NCBI RefSeq assembly: GCF_000519085.1
Contig: NZ_KI912577.1
Span: forward strand, 2,361,331 to 2,425,330
Source: Methylobacterium sp. 10
GTDB lineage: Bacteria; Pseudomonadota; Alphaproteobacteria; Rhizobiales; Beijerinckiaceae
Length of the DNA stretch: 64,000 nt
Direction of reading: 5' to 3'
Under the pieces are notes generated by a model. That model was not told the DNA's origin. It made no database searches and was given only the letters and a program-made list of their open reading frames with translations. Shown here piece after piece: positions 53,870-64,000 of this stretch. Within the stretch, counting starts at the first letter, position 1; each line of letters starts with the position of its first letter. A program made the translations under genes and the position numbers.

Positions 53870-56800
53870 TCACGAGCACCCGGTTGTGGAACCGCAGGTG
53901 TCGCATTTCATGCACGTCCCGTTCCGAACCAGAGTAAAGTTCGCACATTCTGGGCACGCTTCACCAACATACCCCTTCAGCTTTGCCTCGGTTCTACGAT
54001 AGGCAATCGATGGGCCAACTTCTGCATTAGGAACCGAAAAGCCGAGTGACACTGGAGCATCCTTCTCTTCAACCTTCAGTGCCGTCGCTCCCCGCAGGGC
54101 ATGAACGACCCCCCCGGCCGGGGCGCTCGTTCCAGCACTCGCGGAACCGACACCCACGGTACCTCCGGCCGGTCCGCCCTGGATCAGGGTGAGACGGTCG
54201 GCCGATCCGCGCAGCAGGCCGCGCGAGACAACGCTGGACGCCACCGGATCCGGCCTGTCGCCGCCACTGCGGCTCCCTTCGCCTTCGCCCTTGCCCATCA
54301 CCGTGTTGCCGATCTCGGAGGGGTCGACATGGGCGAGGTCCATGCGGCCGAGATAGGAGATCGCTAGTTCGCGGAACACGTAGTCGAGGATCGAGGTGGC
54401 GTTCTTGATCGCGTCGTTGCCTTGCACGAAGCCAGCCGGTTCGAACCGGGTGAAGGTGAAGGCGTCGACATACTCTTCCATCGGCACGCCATATTGAAGG
54501 CCGATCGAGATCGCGATCGCGAAATTATTCATTAGCGAACGGAAGGCGGCGCCCTCCTTGTGCATGTCGATGAAGATTTCGCCGATGCGGCCGTCCTCGT
54601 ATTCACCGGTGCGCAGATAGACCTTGTGGCCGCCGACTACGGCCTTCTGGGTATAGCCCTTTCGCCGATCGGGCAGCTTCTCGCGAGAACGGATCCGCTC
54701 GACGCGCTCGATCACTCGCTCGACGATTTTCTCCGCGAGCTGCGCTGCCTTGGCGGCAGCCGGCTGCGCAACCAGGGTTTCGATCGCGTCTTCGGTATCC
54801 TCGTCTTCGTCCGCGATGAGGGCCGAGTTTAGAGGCTGCGAGAGTTTCGAGCCGTCGCGGTAGAGGGCATTCGCCTTGAGAGCGAGGGTCCAGGACAGCT
54901 TGTAGGCGTTCTTGCAATCCTCGACCGTGGCATCGTTGGGCATGTTGATGGTTTTGGAGATAGCACCCGAGATGAAGGGCTGCGCCGCTGCCATCATGCG
55001 GATGTGGCTTTCCACCGAGAGGTAGCGCTTGCCGATGCGTCCGCACGGGTTGGCGCAATCGAACACCGCGTAATGTTCGGTCTTCAGGAAGGGGGCGCCC
55101 TCAAGGGTCATCGCACCGCATATATGGGTATTGGCGGCCTCGATGTCCTTCTTCGAGAACCCGAGGAAGGGCAGAATCTCGAAGGTCGGGTCGGCGAGCT
55201 TGTCGGCCGGAACCTCGAGCACGTCCTTGAGGAAATCGTCGCCCAGGGTCCACCGGTTAAAGACGAACTTGATGTCGAAGGCCGACTTCAGGCCCGCTTC
55301 GATGGCGGTAATCTTGTCGTCGGTGAAGCCCTTGGCGCGGAGCGACCCGGCGTTGATCGCAGGCGACTGGCCCATCGAACCGTGGCCGACGGCATAAGCC
55401 TCCATCTCTGCGATCTCGGATTCGCGGTAGCCGAGGGAACGCAGGGCATCCGGCACGGCGCGGTTGATGATCTTAAAGTAACCGCCGCCGGCGAGCTTCT
55501 TGAACTTGACCAGGGCGAAGTCGGGTTCGATCCCGGTGGTGTCGCAATCCATCACGAGCCCGATCGTGCCGGTGGGCGCAATGACGGTAGCCTGAGCGTT
55601 GCGGTAGCCGTGCTCCTCGCCGAGCGAGAGGGCGCGGTCCCATGCCACCCTGGCGCGTTCGGCGAGGTTCGCCTGGGGGATGTTGGCGATGTCGAGGGGG
55701 ACGGGGGCGATCGAAAGGAACTCGTAGCCCTGGGCCTCGCCATGCGCTGCGCGGCGATGGTTGCGGATGACCTTGAGCATGGCATCCGCGTTCTCGTCGT
55801 AGCCCGGGAAGGGACCGAGTTCGGCCGCCATTTCCGCTGAAGTGGCATAGGCGACACCCGTCATGATCGCGGTCAGGGCTCCGGCCAGCGCCCGGCCCTT
55901 ATGCGAGTCGTAGGGGAGGCCCATGCTCATCAGCAAGCCGCCGATATTGGCGTAACCGAGACCCAGGGTACGGTAGCGGTAGGAAAGCTCCGCGATCTCC
56001 TTCGACGGGAACTGTGCCATCAACACCGAGATCTCGAGGACCACGGTCCAGAGACGGTTGAGGTGCTCGAAGGCGGCCACGTCGAACTCGCCGCTGGCGC
56101 GGTCGTACATCGTCAGCAGGTTGGCGGACGCGAGATTGCACGCCGTGTCGTCGAGGAACATGTATTCAGAGCACGGGTTCGACGCACGGATCCGGCCGGC
56201 CGACGGGCAAGTGTGCCAGTCGTTCATGGTCGTATTGAAGTGCAGGCCCGGATCGGCGGATGCCCAGGCGGCTTCTCCGATTTTGTCCCAGAGCTCGCGG
56301 GCCTGTACCGTTTTCACCGACTTGCCGGTGGTGCGGGCCGTCAGATGCCATTCTTCATCACGCTCGACTGCGCGTAAAAAGTCATCGGTGAGCGAGACTG
56401 AGTTGTTCGAGTTCTGGCCGGCTACCGTAAGATAGGCCTCGGAATCCCAGTCGGTATCGTAAACGGGGAAGTCGATCTTGGTGAAACCCTGGCGGGCGAA
56501 CTGGATGACGCGCTTGGTGTAGCCGTCCGGCACCATTTCCTTGCGGGCGGCCTTCACGGCCATCTTGAGGACGGGATTGCGCTCGACGTCGAAACACGCA
56601 TCGCCCTCGGCCTCGCACTGGGTGCAAGCCTTCATCACTGCCTGGAGGTGTTTCGAAACGATCTTGGAGCCGGTGACGAGGGCCGCGACCTTCTGCTCCT
56701 CCTTCACCTTCCAGTCGATGTACTGCTCGATATCCGGGTGGTCGATGTCGACGATGACCATCTTGGCCGCGCGCCGGGTGGTGCCGCCGGACTTGATCGC

Positions 56801-57598
56801 GCCAGCCGCCCGGTCGCCGATCTTGAGGAACGACATCAGGCCCGACGACTTGCCGCCGCCGCCGAGCTTCTCATTCTCGCCGCGCAGCATGGAGAAGTTC
56901 GAGCCGGTGCCGGAACCGTACTTGAACAGGCGCGCTTCGCGGACCCACAGGTCCATGATTCCGCCCTCGTTAACGAGGTCGTCCTGCACACCCTGGATGA
57001 AGCAGGCGTGCGGCTGCGGGTGTTCGTAGGACGAGGCCGACTTCACCAGCTCGCCGGTGCGGTAATCGACATAGTGGTGGCCCTGCGCCGGGCCGTCGAT
57101 GCCGTAGGCCCAATGAAGACCGGTATTGAACCACTGCGGCGAGTTCGGTGCGACCATCTGCTTGGCCAGCATGAAACGAAGCTCGTCGAGGAAGGCGGAG
57201 GCATCCTCCTCCGAGGTGAAGTAGCCGCCCTTCCAGCCCCAATAGGTCCAGCAGCCGGCGAGCCGGTCGAACACCTGGGTCGAGGAGATTTCGGAGCCGG
57301 AGCGCTCGGCCTCGGGAAGCTCCGCCAGGGCGGCCTCGTCGGCCACAGAGCGCCACAGGAAGGAGGGAACGTCGTTCTCCTCGACTTTCTTCAGGCGCGC
57401 CGGCACACCGGCCTTGCGGAAGTACTTCTGCGCCAGCACGTCGCTGGCGACCTGACTCCAGCTGTCTGGCACCGAGATGCCGTCCAGCCGGAACACGATG
57501 GATCCGTCCGGGTTGCGGATCTCGCTCAGCGCCTTGCGGAAGGCGATGGTCGCATAGGGGGATTGCCCGGCCGTGGTGTAACGCCGCTCGAACCGCAT
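53870..57598 (-). CDS. nrdJ: adenosylcobalamin-dependent class II ribonucleotide reductase
   Basis: 1242 residues, the long alphaproteobacterial NrdJ that reduces ribonucleotides to deoxyribonucleotides with coenzyme B12 and without oxygen. The N-terminal third has [22 protein letters not shown]; the barrel contains [23 protein letters not shown] and the NPCSEY active-site cysteine motif, [23 protein letters not shown], and later [20 protein letters not shown]. The C-terminus is a zinc-ribbon-like [28 protein letters not shown]. Class II enzymes work at any oxygen level, which suits a microaerobic lifestyle. ATG 57598 is the usual start for the family. It marks the beginning of the conserved chromosomal part of the window. 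Confidence 0.95.
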   Translation of the reverse strand: MRFERRYTTAGQSPYATIAFRKALSEIRNPDGSIVFRLDGISVPDSWSQVASDVLAQKYFRKAGVPARLKKVEENDVPSFLWRSVADEAALAELPEAERSGSEISSTQVFDRLAGCWTYWGWKGGYFTSEEDASAFLDELRFMLAKQMVAPNSPQWFNTGLHWAYGIDGPAQGHHYVDYRTGELVKSASSYEHPQPHACFIQGVQDDLVNEGGIMDLWVREARLFKYGSGTGSNFSMLRGENEKLGGGGKSSGLMSFLKIGDRAAGAIKSGGTTRRAAKMVIVDIDHPDIEQYIDWKVKEEQKVAALVTGSKIVSKHLQAVMKACTQCEAEGDACFDVERNPVLKMAVKAARKEMVPDGYTKRVIQFARQGFTKIDFPVYDTDWDSEAYLTVAGQNSNNSVSLTDDFLRAVERDEEWHLTARTTGKSVKTVQARELWDKIGEAAWASADPGLHFNTTMNDWHTCPSAGRIRASNPCSEYMFLDDTACNLASANLLTMYDRASGEFDVAAFEHLNRLWTVVLEISVLMAQFPSKEIAELSYRYRTLGLGYANIGGLLMSMGLPYDSHKGRALAGALTAIMTGVAYATSAEMAAELGPFPGYDENADAMLKVIRNHRRAAHGEAQGYEFLSIAPVPLDIANIPQANLAERARVAWDRALSLGEEHGYRNAQATVIAPTGTIGLVMDCDTTGIEPDFALVKFKKLAGGGYFKIINRAVPDALRSLGYRESEIAEMEAYAVGHGSMGQSPAINAGSLRAKGFTDDKITAIEAGLKSAFDIKFVFNRWTLGDDFLKDVLEVPADKLADPTFEILPFLGFSKKDIEAANTHICGAMTLEGAPFLKTEHYAVFDCANPCGRIGKRYLSVESHIRMMAAAQPFISGAISKTINMPNDATVEDCKNAYKLSWTLALKANALYRDGSKLSQPLNSALIADEDEDTEDAIETLVAQPAAAKAAQLAEKIVERVIERVERIRSREKLPDRRKGYTQKAVVGGHKVYLRTGEYEDGRIGEIFIDMHKEGAAFRSLMNNFAIAISIGLQYGVPMEEYVDAFTFTRFEPAGFVQGNDAIKNATSILDYVFRELAISYLGRMDLAHVDPSEIGNTVMGKGEGEGSRSGGDRPDPVASSVVSRGLLRGSADRLTLIQGGPAGGTVGVGSASAGTSAPAGGVVHALRGATALKVEEKDAPVSLGFSVPNAEVGPSIAYRRTEAKLKGYVGEACPECANFTLVRNGTCMKCDTCGSTTGCS

Positions 57599-57824
57599 GA
57601 ACCCTGTATCCCTTGTCGAAGAGTCGACGATGCCGCCGCGATCTGCGCAGCCGCCGCTTCACTTAAGTCTGACGAAGGCGAGCGCTCACGAACGCTCACT
57701 ACGCGCTGTCAGATGGCCGAAAATGCTAAGAGCTACCGGACCGAACTCGTCCTTCCGGCGACAGTCGAAAGCTATCTCGGACACGCCCTCCACGTCAACA
57801 ACTTGTATGTGCCGGCTACGTTCC

Positions 57825-57840
57825 GCGCTATATGTTGTGG
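57825..57840. promoter_or_regulatory. possible NrdR box upstream of nrdJ
   Basis: GCGCTATATGTTGTGG matches 12 of 16 positions of the NrdR consensus acacwatatatwgtgt. It lies 227 bases before the nrdJ start. NrdR sites usually occur as a pair about 31 bases apart; the second copy is weak here. Confidence 0.45.
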
Positions 57841-57861
57841 TCTCTCTGTAAAACCTGTGGA

Positions 57862-57880
57862 TATCGCGACGGTCGCGATA
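57862..57880. promoter_or_regulatory. palindrome TATCGCGAC-G-GTCGCGATA
   Basis: A perfect 9-bp inverted repeat with one central base, in the long gap between nrdJ and the NDUFA12 gene. Its compact symmetry suits a protein-binding site more than a terminator. Which regulator would bind it is unknown. The rest of the 540-base gap holds no gene that I can see. Confidence 0.4.
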
Positions 57881-58140
57881 AGTGCTGTTTTCCGTTGCAG
57901 GAATTCGGCTGAAAAATTTCCGAGTCCACAGGGCTGGCGCCCTCTCGGCCATGTAAGGCTTTGGTTAAGACGCATCGGTGTGGGATTCCCGCAGCACCGC
58001 TCCCGCGTATAGCTCACTCACTGATCGGTCTCCGAGGACACTCCCTGGAACGACTCGCGCTGGACTTCGTGTCAGCCCCTGACCATAGTCCCGGCCAACG
58101 AAGGACGGGCGGTCGCGCCGGTCCGATTCAGGCAAGCGCG

Positions 58141-58554
58141 ATGGCTCTCAAGGACACGCTTCTGCGGATCTTCACGTGGTGGAACGGGCAGACCATGTCG
58201 CTCGCCGTCATGACGGTCCGACGCGGCCAACTCGTCGGCACCGACGATTTCGGAAATACCTATTATAAGGCTCTTGGACCGCTGATCGACCGCTCGGTCG
58301 GTCCGGAACGCCGCTGGGTCGTCTATAGCGGCTATGCCGATGCCTCGAAGGTTCCGCCCGGCTGGCGCGGCTGGCTCTGCCACAACGGTGACGTTCCCCC
58401 GAGCGAGGAGAGCTACACCCCGCGCGAGTGGCAGAAGCCGCATGTGGAGAACCTCACCGGAACCAGCGCCGCCTACCGGCCGAAGGGGTCTCAGCTCAAT
58501 CGTGGCAACAAGGCAGTGACGGGTGGCGACTACGCGGCATGGAGGCCCGAGTAG
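58141..58554 (+). CDS. NADH:ubiquinone oxidoreductase NDUFA12-family subunit
   Basis: 137 residues. The conserved core reads LLRIFTWWNGQTMSL, LVGTDDFGNTYYKA, RRWVVYSGYADASKVPPGWRGWLCH and a C-terminal TGTSAAYRPKGS. This is the B17.2/NDUFA12 accessory subunit of complex I, present in alphaproteobacteria and mitochondria, acting at the peripheral arm. The ATG at 58141 is standard; the longer upstream frame has no coding character. It is followed by the DUF2155 gene, a common alphaproteobacterial order. Confidence 0.9.
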   Translation: MALKDTLLRIFTWWNGQTMSLAVMTVRRGQLVGTDDFGNTYYKALGPLIDRSVGPERRWVVYSGYADASKVPPGWRGWLCHNGDVPPSEESYTPREWQKPHVENLTGTSAAYRPKGSQLNRGNKAVTGGDYAAWRPE

Positions 58555-58709
58555 CACTTCGCCGAATAGAATCGGTCGCCGGCCCTGGTTCCAGTTACAA
58601 CCGTCGTGCCGCCCTTTTTACACCACGCTTGGCCTGTCTATCGGTGCATGACATTGCGACCGCCCTGGCTTAGGGCAGACGCTTCATCGTCCTGCGCCGG
58701 GTAAGCCGC

Positions 58710-59381
58710 ATGCTCGTTCACCGCAATCTGTATCCCGCCCTCAGGGCCAGTTTCCTGTTCGCGGGCGCCGCGGCGCTTAGCCTGCCGATGACGGGGCATG
58801 CCCTCGCCGACAAGATCAAGAACCCGACAGCGGTCTTCTCCGGCCTCGACAAGATTACTGGGCGAATCGTGTCGTTCGAAGTGGCGGTGGACGAGACCGT
58901 GCAGTTCGGCGCACTGCAGATGACCCCGCGCGTCTGCTACAGCCGGCCACCCACCGAAAGCCCGAAGACTACGGCTTTCCTGGAAGTCGACGAGGTCACC
59001 CTCGACAACAAATACCGCCGCATCTTCACCGGCTGGATGTTCGCTGCTAGCCCAGGGCTGCACGCGATCGAGCATCCGATCTACGACGTCTGGCTCGTGG
59101 ATTGCAAAGGCGGCAATGACATCATCGCCGAGGCTCGCGAGCAGGAAGACGTGCCCGCGATGGCCTCGAAGCCGGAGAAGACCAAGCGCCAGCGAAACTC
59201 AGACCCGACGCGTACGGCCCAACAGGTCAATCCGAATGGGCAGGTCGACGTGGAGGCGCCGCGCGGCGTTCCGGTGCAGCCGAAGCAGAAACCATCGCGA
59301 AAGTTCTTCCCCACCAATGAGGGCCCAGCGCCCGCGCCGCCGCAGCAACCGCAATCGATCTTCGATGCGATCTTTCGCTGA
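58710..59381 (+). CDS. DUF2155 secreted protein
   Basis: 223 residues with a signal peptide (SFLFAGAAALSLPMTGHALA). The central DUF2155 domain has AVFSGLDKITGRIVSFEVAVDE, FGALQMTPRVCYSRPP, FTGWMFAASPGLHAIEHP and IYDVWLVDCK. The C-terminal third is a Pro/Gln/Lys-rich low-complexity tail. The family is alphaproteobacterial, periplasmic and of unknown function. It lies between the NDUFA12 and LysE genes, all rightward. Confidence 0.88.
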   Translation: MLVHRNLYPALRASFLFAGAAALSLPMTGHALADKIKNPTAVFSGLDKITGRIVSFEVAVDETVQFGALQMTPRVCYSRPPTESPKTTAFLEVDEVTLDNKYRRIFTGWMFAASPGLHAIEHPIYDVWLVDCKGGNDIIAEAREQEDVPAMASKPEKTKRQRNSDPTRTAQQVNPNGQVDVEAPRGVPVQPKQKPSRKFFPTNEGPAPAPPQQPQSIFDAIFR

Positions 59382-59405
59382 ATCGACAGGATAGGAGCCG
59401 ACCCG

Positions 59406-60038
59406 ATGCCCGATGCCCCCACGATGCTCGCTTTCGCTGCGGTATCGTTCGGCATGGTCCTGACGCCAGGGCCCAACATGATCTACCTCATCTCGCGGTC
59501 TATCTGCCAGGGTCGTACAGCCGGTCTGGTTTCCCTCGGCGGAGTGGCGGCAAGCTTCGTCGTCTACATGGTGTGCGCCGCCTTCGGCATCACCGCCCTA
59601 GTCCTGGCCGTACCCTATGCCTACGATGCCCTCCGCCTCGCTGGCGCCCTCTATCTTGGCTTTCTTGCGTGGCAGGCCCTCCGCCCCGGTGGGCGTTCGC
59701 CCTTCGCCGTTCGGAACCTGCTCGCCGACAGCCCGCAGCGTCTCTTCGCCATGGGCTTCGTCACCGGCCTACTGAATCCGAAAATCGCGATGCTCTACCT
59801 AGCGTTGCTACCGCAATTCGTTGCCCCCGAGCGAGGTGATGTTCTGGGCCAGACGCTGATCCTCGGCGGCACACAGATCACGATCAGCGTCGGCGTGAAT
59901 GCCTGCATCGCCATTGGCGCCGGTACGATCGCTGGCTGTCTGACACGGCGTCCCAACTGGGCGAAAATACAGCGTTGGATCATGGGCGGGATGCTCGGCA
60001 GCCTCGCCTTGCGCATGGCCCTCGATAGCCGTCGCTAA
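59406..60038 (+). CDS. LysE/RhtB-family amino acid exporter
   Basis: 210 residues with six hydrophobic helices. The signature GMVLTPGPNMIYLISRSICQGRTAGLVSLGG and later GFVTGLLNPKIAMLYLALLPQF match LysE/RhtB transporters, which export basic or neutral amino acids such as homoserine or threonine. The substrate is not predictable here. It starts 24 bases after the DUF2155 gene and is convergent with aat. Confidence 0.88.
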   Translation: MPDAPTMLAFAAVSFGMVLTPGPNMIYLISRSICQGRTAGLVSLGGVAASFVVYMVCAAFGITALVLAVPYAYDALRLAGALYLGFLAWQALRPGGRSPFAVRNLLADSPQRLFAMGFVTGLLNPKIAMLYLALLPQFVAPERGDVLGQTLILGGTQITISVGVNACIAIGAGTIAGCLTRRPNWAKIQRWIMGGMLGSLALRMALDSRR

Positions 60039-60043
60039 AGCTC

Positions 60044-60724
60044 TCACTCCGCCACGGTAAAAGCAGCGAGCACCTTTTCACCGCTCACGGCCTGCCCCTT
60101 CGGCCAGATATCCCACACCGCTTCCCTAGCGATCGCCTCGATGAGGCGACGTTTGTAAATATGGCGTGGAACTTCCTCGGCACCGAACTGGATGAGATGG
60201 TCCGTCACGAATTGCGTATCGGCTAGGCGATAACCGCCCGTCCGCAACCTTGCCATCAGATACACGAGGGCAACTTTTGACGCGTCGCGGCAGACGTGAA
60301 ACATGCTCTCTCCGAAGAAGGCTGCTCCGAGCGAAACGCCGTATAGCCCGCCAACGAGCCGTCCCTCCGTATAGACCTCGATCGTATGCGCATGACCGGC
60401 ATCGTACAACGCTCCGTAAAGTTCGCGGATGCGCGCATTGATCCAGGTCTTCTCACCATCCCCCCGCGGAGCGGCACAGCCCGCAATGACACCATCGAAG
60501 TCGAAGTCGGTCCTTACCTCGAAACGGTCGGACCGGATCGTACGGGCAAGCCGGCGGGAGACATGGAAACGGTCGATCGGCAGAACCCCGCGCGCCTTCG
60601 GCTCGACCCAGTAAATGGTCGGGTCATCGGCATCTTCCGCCATGGGAAAGATGCCGGCGGCATAAGCCTTCAGCAAGATCTGTGGGGTGATGTCCACGCG
60701 GTCGCCGTCGTGGTCGTGCTGCAT
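60044..60724 (-). CDS. aat: leucyl/phenylalanyl-tRNA-protein transferase
   Basis: 226 residues. It transfers Leu or Phe from tRNA to N-terminal Arg or Lys of proteins, marking them for ClpAP degradation. Motifs: [90 protein letters not shown] and [11 protein letters not shown]. Length fits the family. ATG 60724 is chosen; an in-frame upstream extension to 60766 is not conserved in style. It ends six bases from the convergent LysE stop. Confidence 0.92.
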   Translation of the reverse strand: MQHDHDGDRVDITPQILLKAYAAGIFPMAEDADDPTIYWVEPKARGVLPIDRFHVSRRLARTIRSDRFEVRTDFDFDGVIAGCAAPRGDGEKTWINARIRELYGALYDAGHAHTIEVYTEGRLVGGLYGVSLGAAFFGESMFHVCRDASKVALVYLMARLRTGGYRLADTQFVTDHLIQFGAEEVPRHIYKRRLIEAIAREAVWDIWPKGQAVSGEKVLAAFTVAE

Positions 60725-60793
60725 GACAACCAATGTGACGACTTGCACGCGCGAAAGCCAGAGCAACGCGCGTCACCCAGCGTCGCGCCCAAC

Positions 60794-60821
60794 AAAAAAC
60801 GGCGGAGCTTCTGCTCCGCCG
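60794..60821 (-). terminator. strong terminator of the gene at 60847-61179
   Basis: On the minus strand CGGCGGAGC-AGAA-GCTCCGCCG is followed by TTTTTT, a textbook intrinsic terminator 25 bases after the stop codon. Confidence 0.85.
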
Positions 60822-60846
60822 CCATGTCCGATCAAATGGGCCGACT

Positions 60847-61179
60847 TCAGAACTCGGGGCCACCCGATGTCGTACCGAGATTCGGATTGGAGCGCTGATT
60901 TTGCTCGGCATTGCCCCCCTTCGCGGAATCCTCAAACACTGCCTCGCGGTTCGAGATGAAGGGACCGCTGCGCACGCTGCCGGTATCTTCCACATCGAGA
61001 CGATCATCGGCATCCCGATAAGCCCCATAGACGGAAGGATGATCGATGGGACCACCGGCAGTGTTGCCGGCTTGCGGGTAGGACCGCTCCAGCTGACCGA
61101 CGTTACCGGAGGGTGACTGGGCAAAGACGGCGGTCGCGCTCAAGGTGGCAGCGACGACGGCAAGGGTCATGGTGCGCAT
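60847..61179 (-). CDS. small secreted protein, paralogue of 61585-61899
   Basis: 110 residues. A signal peptide (MTLAVVAATLSATAVFAQ) is followed by SPSGNVGQLERSYPQAGNTAGG and a C-terminal EDSAKGGNAEQNQRSNPNLGTTSGGP. The same start (SPSGNVSQPERAVPQAGTTTGG) and end (DSAKGGNADQTNKG) occur in the gene at 61585, so the two are duplicates with different middles. Typical of low-complexity Methylobacterium-type secreted proteins; function unknown. Ends in a strong terminator. Confidence 0.75.
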   Translation of the reverse strand: MRTMTLAVVAATLSATAVFAQSPSGNVGQLERSYPQAGNTAGGPIDHPSVYGAYRDADDRLDVEDTGSVRSGPFISNREAVFEDSAKGGNAEQNQRSNPNLGTTSGGPEF

Positions 61180-61526
61180 GGTCGGATCTCGTTGAGGATA
61201 AGTAGGATCGGCCTCTCGGTAGCTCCCTGCTGACATCAGAAAGGGCGCTTGCCGGGCCGGACTGCACAACAAGCCGTGGCGGATCGAGACGTTCCAAACC
61301 TACTTAGCCGACGATGTGTCGCACTTCGGGGGGGGCGATGCGTGGCTGAACTCTCAGCGAGCGCAAAACGTGATCCAGACAAAGCAGGTTTGCTGTTTTG
61401 TGGCAATTGGGTATACAATTTTGGAAGAAAATGCTCGTAGTTTTTACGCTGCAACGACTAGGCGTTCATGCATCTCAGCATTGCACACAATTCGAAAAAT
61501 CGGTCTTCGACTGAGAAGTCAAACAA
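61180..61526. other. intergenic region between two secreted-protein genes
   Basis: About 350 bases, less GC-rich toward 61380-61500. A GTATAC palindrome lies near 61410. Short frames on both strands show no coding character. A partial TGATCCAGACAA sequence near 61373 lacks correct spacing for a FixK-type box. Confidence 0.45.
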
Positions 61527-61556
61527 AACAGCCGGCCCTCTCGGGCCGACTGTTTT
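61527..61556. terminator. strong hairpin terminator after 61585-61899
   Basis: AACAGTCGGCCC-GAGA-GGGCCGGCTGTT (minus strand, one G-T pair), followed by TTGTTTG. The A-rich other side could also stop rightward transcription. Confidence 0.8.
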
Positions 61557-61584
61557 AATAATCTCATCAATGCCAAGATTCAGA

Positions 61585-61899
61585 TCAGCGTGCGGGACCG
61601 CCAGAGGTAGAGCCGGTATTGGCCCCCATGCCCTTATTGGTCTGGTCGGCATTGCCGCCTTTGGCCGAATCCACGGCACCTGCGCCCGGCGACATGCCGT
61701 TCTCGCCAACCGGTTGGCTGGTGCTGCCGGTGGACGGTGGCATGTCGCTGGTGGACGGGTTGTCGAGCGGTCCGCCAGTGGTCGTACCGGCCTGCGGCAC
61801 CGCGCGCTCCGGCTGCGAGACGTTTCCGGACGGAGACTGCGCCAGAGCGGGGGAGGCGGCGAGGAGCAGGGCGGCGACGGCTAACTTTACGATACGCAT
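61585..61899 (-). CDS. small secreted protein, paralogue of 60847-61179
   Basis: 104 residues. Signal peptide (MRIVKLAVAALLLAASPALAQ), then SPSGNVSQPERAVPQAG, a Ser/Thr/Pro-rich middle and DSAKGGNADQTNKGMGANTG at the end. Duplicate of the gene 400 bases away, each with its own terminator. No catalytic motif; probably unstructured. Function unknown. Confidence 0.75.
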   Translation of the reverse strand: MRIVKLAVAALLLAASPALAQSPSGNVSQPERAVPQAGTTTGGPLDNPSTSDMPPSTGSTSQPVGENGMSPGAGAVDSAKGGNADQTNKGMGANTGSTSGGPAR

Positions 61900-62031
61900 G
61901 GAAATCGTCCTTCTCGGCTCAGGCTCTTATGGCGCGGAGGCAAGCCCCTCGATTGCGCACAATGAGAAATTCTTCGTCGGAAGAACGGGATTAGAGCGGA
62001 ACGGTTCCTATCCGTTGATGGCGAAAGCTAT

Positions 62032-63393
62032 TCAGGTCACGGTCTCGGCAAGGCCCCCGGCTTCGAGAAACCCTTCCAGCCAGTGGATATCATAGGCACC
62101 ATCGAGAACCTGCGGATTCCTCACCAGAGTGCGGAAGAGCGGAAGTGTCGTGTCGACTCCCGCGACCACGAACTCGTCGAGGGCCCGACGGAGGCGCATC
62201 AGGCATTCATGGCGCGTGCGCCCATGAACGATGAGCTTTCCGATGAGAGAATCATAATGGGGCGGGATTCGGTAGCCCTGGTAGGCAGCCGAATCCACAC
62301 GCACGCCGAGGCCACCAGGCGGATGGAAATACGTGATGAGGCCCGGCGACGGACGGAAGGTGGCCGGATGCTCGGCATTGATCCGACACTCGATGGCATG
62401 GCCCGTGACCTGGATGTCCTCCTGCGTCACCGAAAGGGGCAATCCGGCCGCGACGCGGATCTGTTCGGAGACCAGATCGACTCCGGTGATCATCTCGGTC
62501 ACCGGATGCTCCACTTGGATGCGGGTGTTCATCTCGATGAAATAGAATCGCCCATCCTCATAGAGGAACTCGACCGTTCCGGCACCGATGTACTGCAGCT
62601 CCTGCATCGCCCGGGCGCAGATGCCACCGATTTCGGCGCGGGTCGCCTCGTCGATCACTGGCGATCCGCCTTCCTCCCAGACCTTCTGGTGACGGCGCTG
62701 GAGCGAGCAATCGCGCTCGGCGAGGTGGACGGCCTTGCCGCGACCATCGCCAAGAACCTGAACTTCGATGTGACGCGGCTTCTCGAGATACTTTTCGAGA
62801 TAGACCGCATCGTCACCGAACGCTGCCTTGGCTTCGGTGCGCGCCATGTCGAGGGCCTGTTCGAGGTCAGCTTCCGTACGGGCCACCTTCATGCCGCGGC
62901 CGCCGCCGCCTGAGGCAGCCTTCACCAGCACCGGATAGCCAATCTCCGCCGCGATGCGCTTGGCCTCGACGGGATCCTCGACGCCGCCCTCAGAGCCAGG
63001 CACGCAGGGGATGCCGAGGCGCTTGGCCGTCCGCTTGGCCTCGATCTTGTCACCCATAGTGCGGATATGCTCGGCCTTCGGGCCGATGAAGCCGATATTA
63101 TGGTGCGCCAGGACTTCGGCAAAGCGCGCATTCTCCGACAGGAAACCGTAGCCAGGATGCACCGCATCCGCCCCTGTGATCTCGCAGGCGGCAATGATCG
63201 AGGGGATGTTGAGATAGCTGTCCCGAGCGGAAGGCGGGCCGATGCAGACGCTCTCATCGGCGAGCCGCACATGCATGGCATCGGCATCCGCCGTCGAATG
63301 CACCGCCACGGTGGCGATCCCGAGTTCCTTGGCCGCGCGCAGCACGCGCAGGGCGATCTCGCCACGATTGGCGATCAGGATCTTTTCGAACAT
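62032..63393 (-). CDS. accC: acetyl-CoA carboxylase biotin carboxylase subunit
   Basis: 453 residues. It carboxylates biotin on AccB using ATP and bicarbonate, the first step in fatty acid synthesis. Motifs: [38 protein letters not shown], the ATP-grasp loop [63 protein letters not shown] and [12 protein letters not shown] 63393 is the canonical start; the frame upstream is not conserved. It follows accB with 10 bases between. Confidence 0.96.
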   Translation of the reverse strand: MFEKILIANRGEIALRVLRAAKELGIATVAVHSTADADAMHVRLADESVCIGPPSARDSYLNIPSIIAACEITGADAVHPGYGFLSENARFAEVLAHHNIGFIGPKAEHIRTMGDKIEAKRTAKRLGIPCVPGSEGGVEDPVEAKRIAAEIGYPVLVKAASGGGGRGMKVARTEADLEQALDMARTEAKAAFGDDAVYLEKYLEKPRHIEVQVLGDGRGKAVHLAERDCSLQRRHQKVWEEGGSPVIDEATRAEIGGICARAMQELQYIGAGTVEFLYEDGRFYFIEMNTRIQVEHPVTEMITGVDLVSEQIRVAAGLPLSVTQEDIQVTGHAIECRINAEHPATFRPSPGLITYFHPPGGLGVRVDSAAYQGYRIPPHYDSLIGKLIVHGRTRHECLMRLRRALDEFVVAGVDTTLPLFRTLVRNPQVLDGAYDIHWLEGFLEAGGLAETVT

Positions 63394-63403
63394 GGGGGCG
63401 CTA

Positions 63404-63913
63404 TCACTCGATGACGAGGAGGGGTTCGCCGAATTCAACCGGCTGACCATCCTCGAAGAAGATCGCAGTTACGGTGCCCGCTCGGGGCGCGACGATCTCG
63501 TTGAAGGTTTTCATCGCCTCGATCAGAAGCAGCTTCTCGCCTGCCGCCACTTGAGAGCCGATATCGACGAAAGCCTTGGCATCCGGTGAGGGCCGGCGAT
63601 AGGCGGTGCCGACCATGGGAGAAGGTACGGCGCCCGGATGACCGGCCCCGGCCTTGGCGCGATCACCGGCGGCACCTGCGCCGGGGCCAGCCACGGACAG
63701 CGCCGCCGCCGCGACGGGAGCGGCTGCCGCCAGGGCGGGGGCAGGAGCCGCCATTTGGACATGCACGGGCTCGATCCGGCGTACGACGCGGATACGCAGG
63801 TCACCTTTTTCCACTTCGATCTCGGTCAGATCCGTCTCAGTCACGAGTTTGGCGAGTTCGCGCACGAGCTCGGGATCGAAAGGTTCGTTCTTAGGCATCG
63901 GCACCTTGGCCAT
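63404..63913 (-). CDS. accB: acetyl-CoA carboxylase biotin carboxyl carrier protein
   Basis: 169 residues. An N-terminal helix region ([32 protein letters not shown]) and an Ala/Pro-rich linker lead to the biotinyl domain with [10 protein letters not shown], whose lysine is the biotin site, and the thumb typical of AccB. It is the carrier between AccC and the carboxyltransferase. It is the first of the leftward accB-accC pair; 87 bases remain to the window edge, with no further gene visible there. Confidence 0.96.
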   Translation of the reverse strand: MAKVPMPKNEPFDPELVRELAKLVTETDLTEIEVEKGDLRIRVVRRIEPVHVQMAAPAPALAAAAPVAAAALSVAGPGAGAAGDRAKAGAGHPGAVPSPMVGTAYRRPSPDAKAFVDIGSQVAAGEKLLLIEAMKTFNEIVAPRAGTVTAIFFEDGQPVEFGEPLLVIE

Positions 63914-64000
63914 TCCGGTCAGTCTTGAGAGTTGGCGTCCGACGAAGCGTTGGACAGGAGAGAGGGAAGAGATGGAAAGCGGGCTTTCAGCAGCCGCGCC

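Noticed and set aside
57599..58140. Cobalamin riboswitch before nrdJ
   Set aside because: No B12-box sequence or matching fold was recognised; B12-dependent NrdJ is not normally controlled that way.
61371..61386. GTGATCCAGACAAA near the secreted-protein genes
   Set aside because: Half-site spacing is one base short and no start codon lies at the usual distance.

Overview
The window is GC-rich DNA from an alphaproteobacterium of the Hyphomicrobiales, most likely Methylobacterium or a close relative. The clues are the right-hand core genes (B12-dependent ribonucleotide reductase, an NDUFA12-type complex I subunit, a DUF2155 protein, aat, accC-accB), the HWE-family sensor kinases, and a FixK/FNR-type regulator with matching TTGATCCAGCGCAA boxes. 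This assignment is inferred from gene content and protein style; no database search was possible.

Positions 1 to about 52 kb hold a stress, low-oxygen and fermentation gene cluster. It contains five tandem-domain universal stress proteins; three BON-domain proteins (two broken by a stop codon); two P-type ATPases; a divergent phosphoketolase (xfp) / acetate kinase (ackA) pair; a D-lactate-dehydrogenase-like enzyme behind an MFS transporter; a second chaperone set (dnaK-grpE-cbpA-cbpM); oleate hydratase; small c-type cytochromes; a potassium channel; and many small secreted or cytoplasmic proteins. Eleven FixK/FNR-like 14-bp boxes lie in front of these genes, mostly between divergent pairs. 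In five cases the box ends 83-88 nt before the rightward start codon. A Crp/Fnr regulator with an FNR-type recognition helix but no N-terminal FeS cysteines lies inside the cluster at 37.9-38.7 kb and is the obvious candidate to read them. Two intact HWE kinases, a hybrid kinase and a GAF-PAS-GGDEF-EAL protein supply signalling capacity. The layout resembles, by analogy only, the actinobacterial DosR dormancy regulon.

The cluster is decaying in places. Six genes carry a single in-frame stop (three TAG, three TGA) with clearly coding sequence on both sides. A LOV-HWE photoreceptor kinase has lost its phosphoacceptor domain. At about 52.66 kb a 5'-truncated cydA meets a 5'-truncated cupin gene head to head. 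About 0.8 kb of mostly non-coding debris follows.

From 53.87 kb onward the window looks like conserved chromosome: nrdJ (minus strand), then the NDUFA12, DUF2155 and LysE genes (plus strand), then aat, two paralogous small secreted proteins with strong terminators, and accC-accB (minus strand). No rRNA, convincing tRNA, insertion sequence, prophage or CRISPR array was seen.
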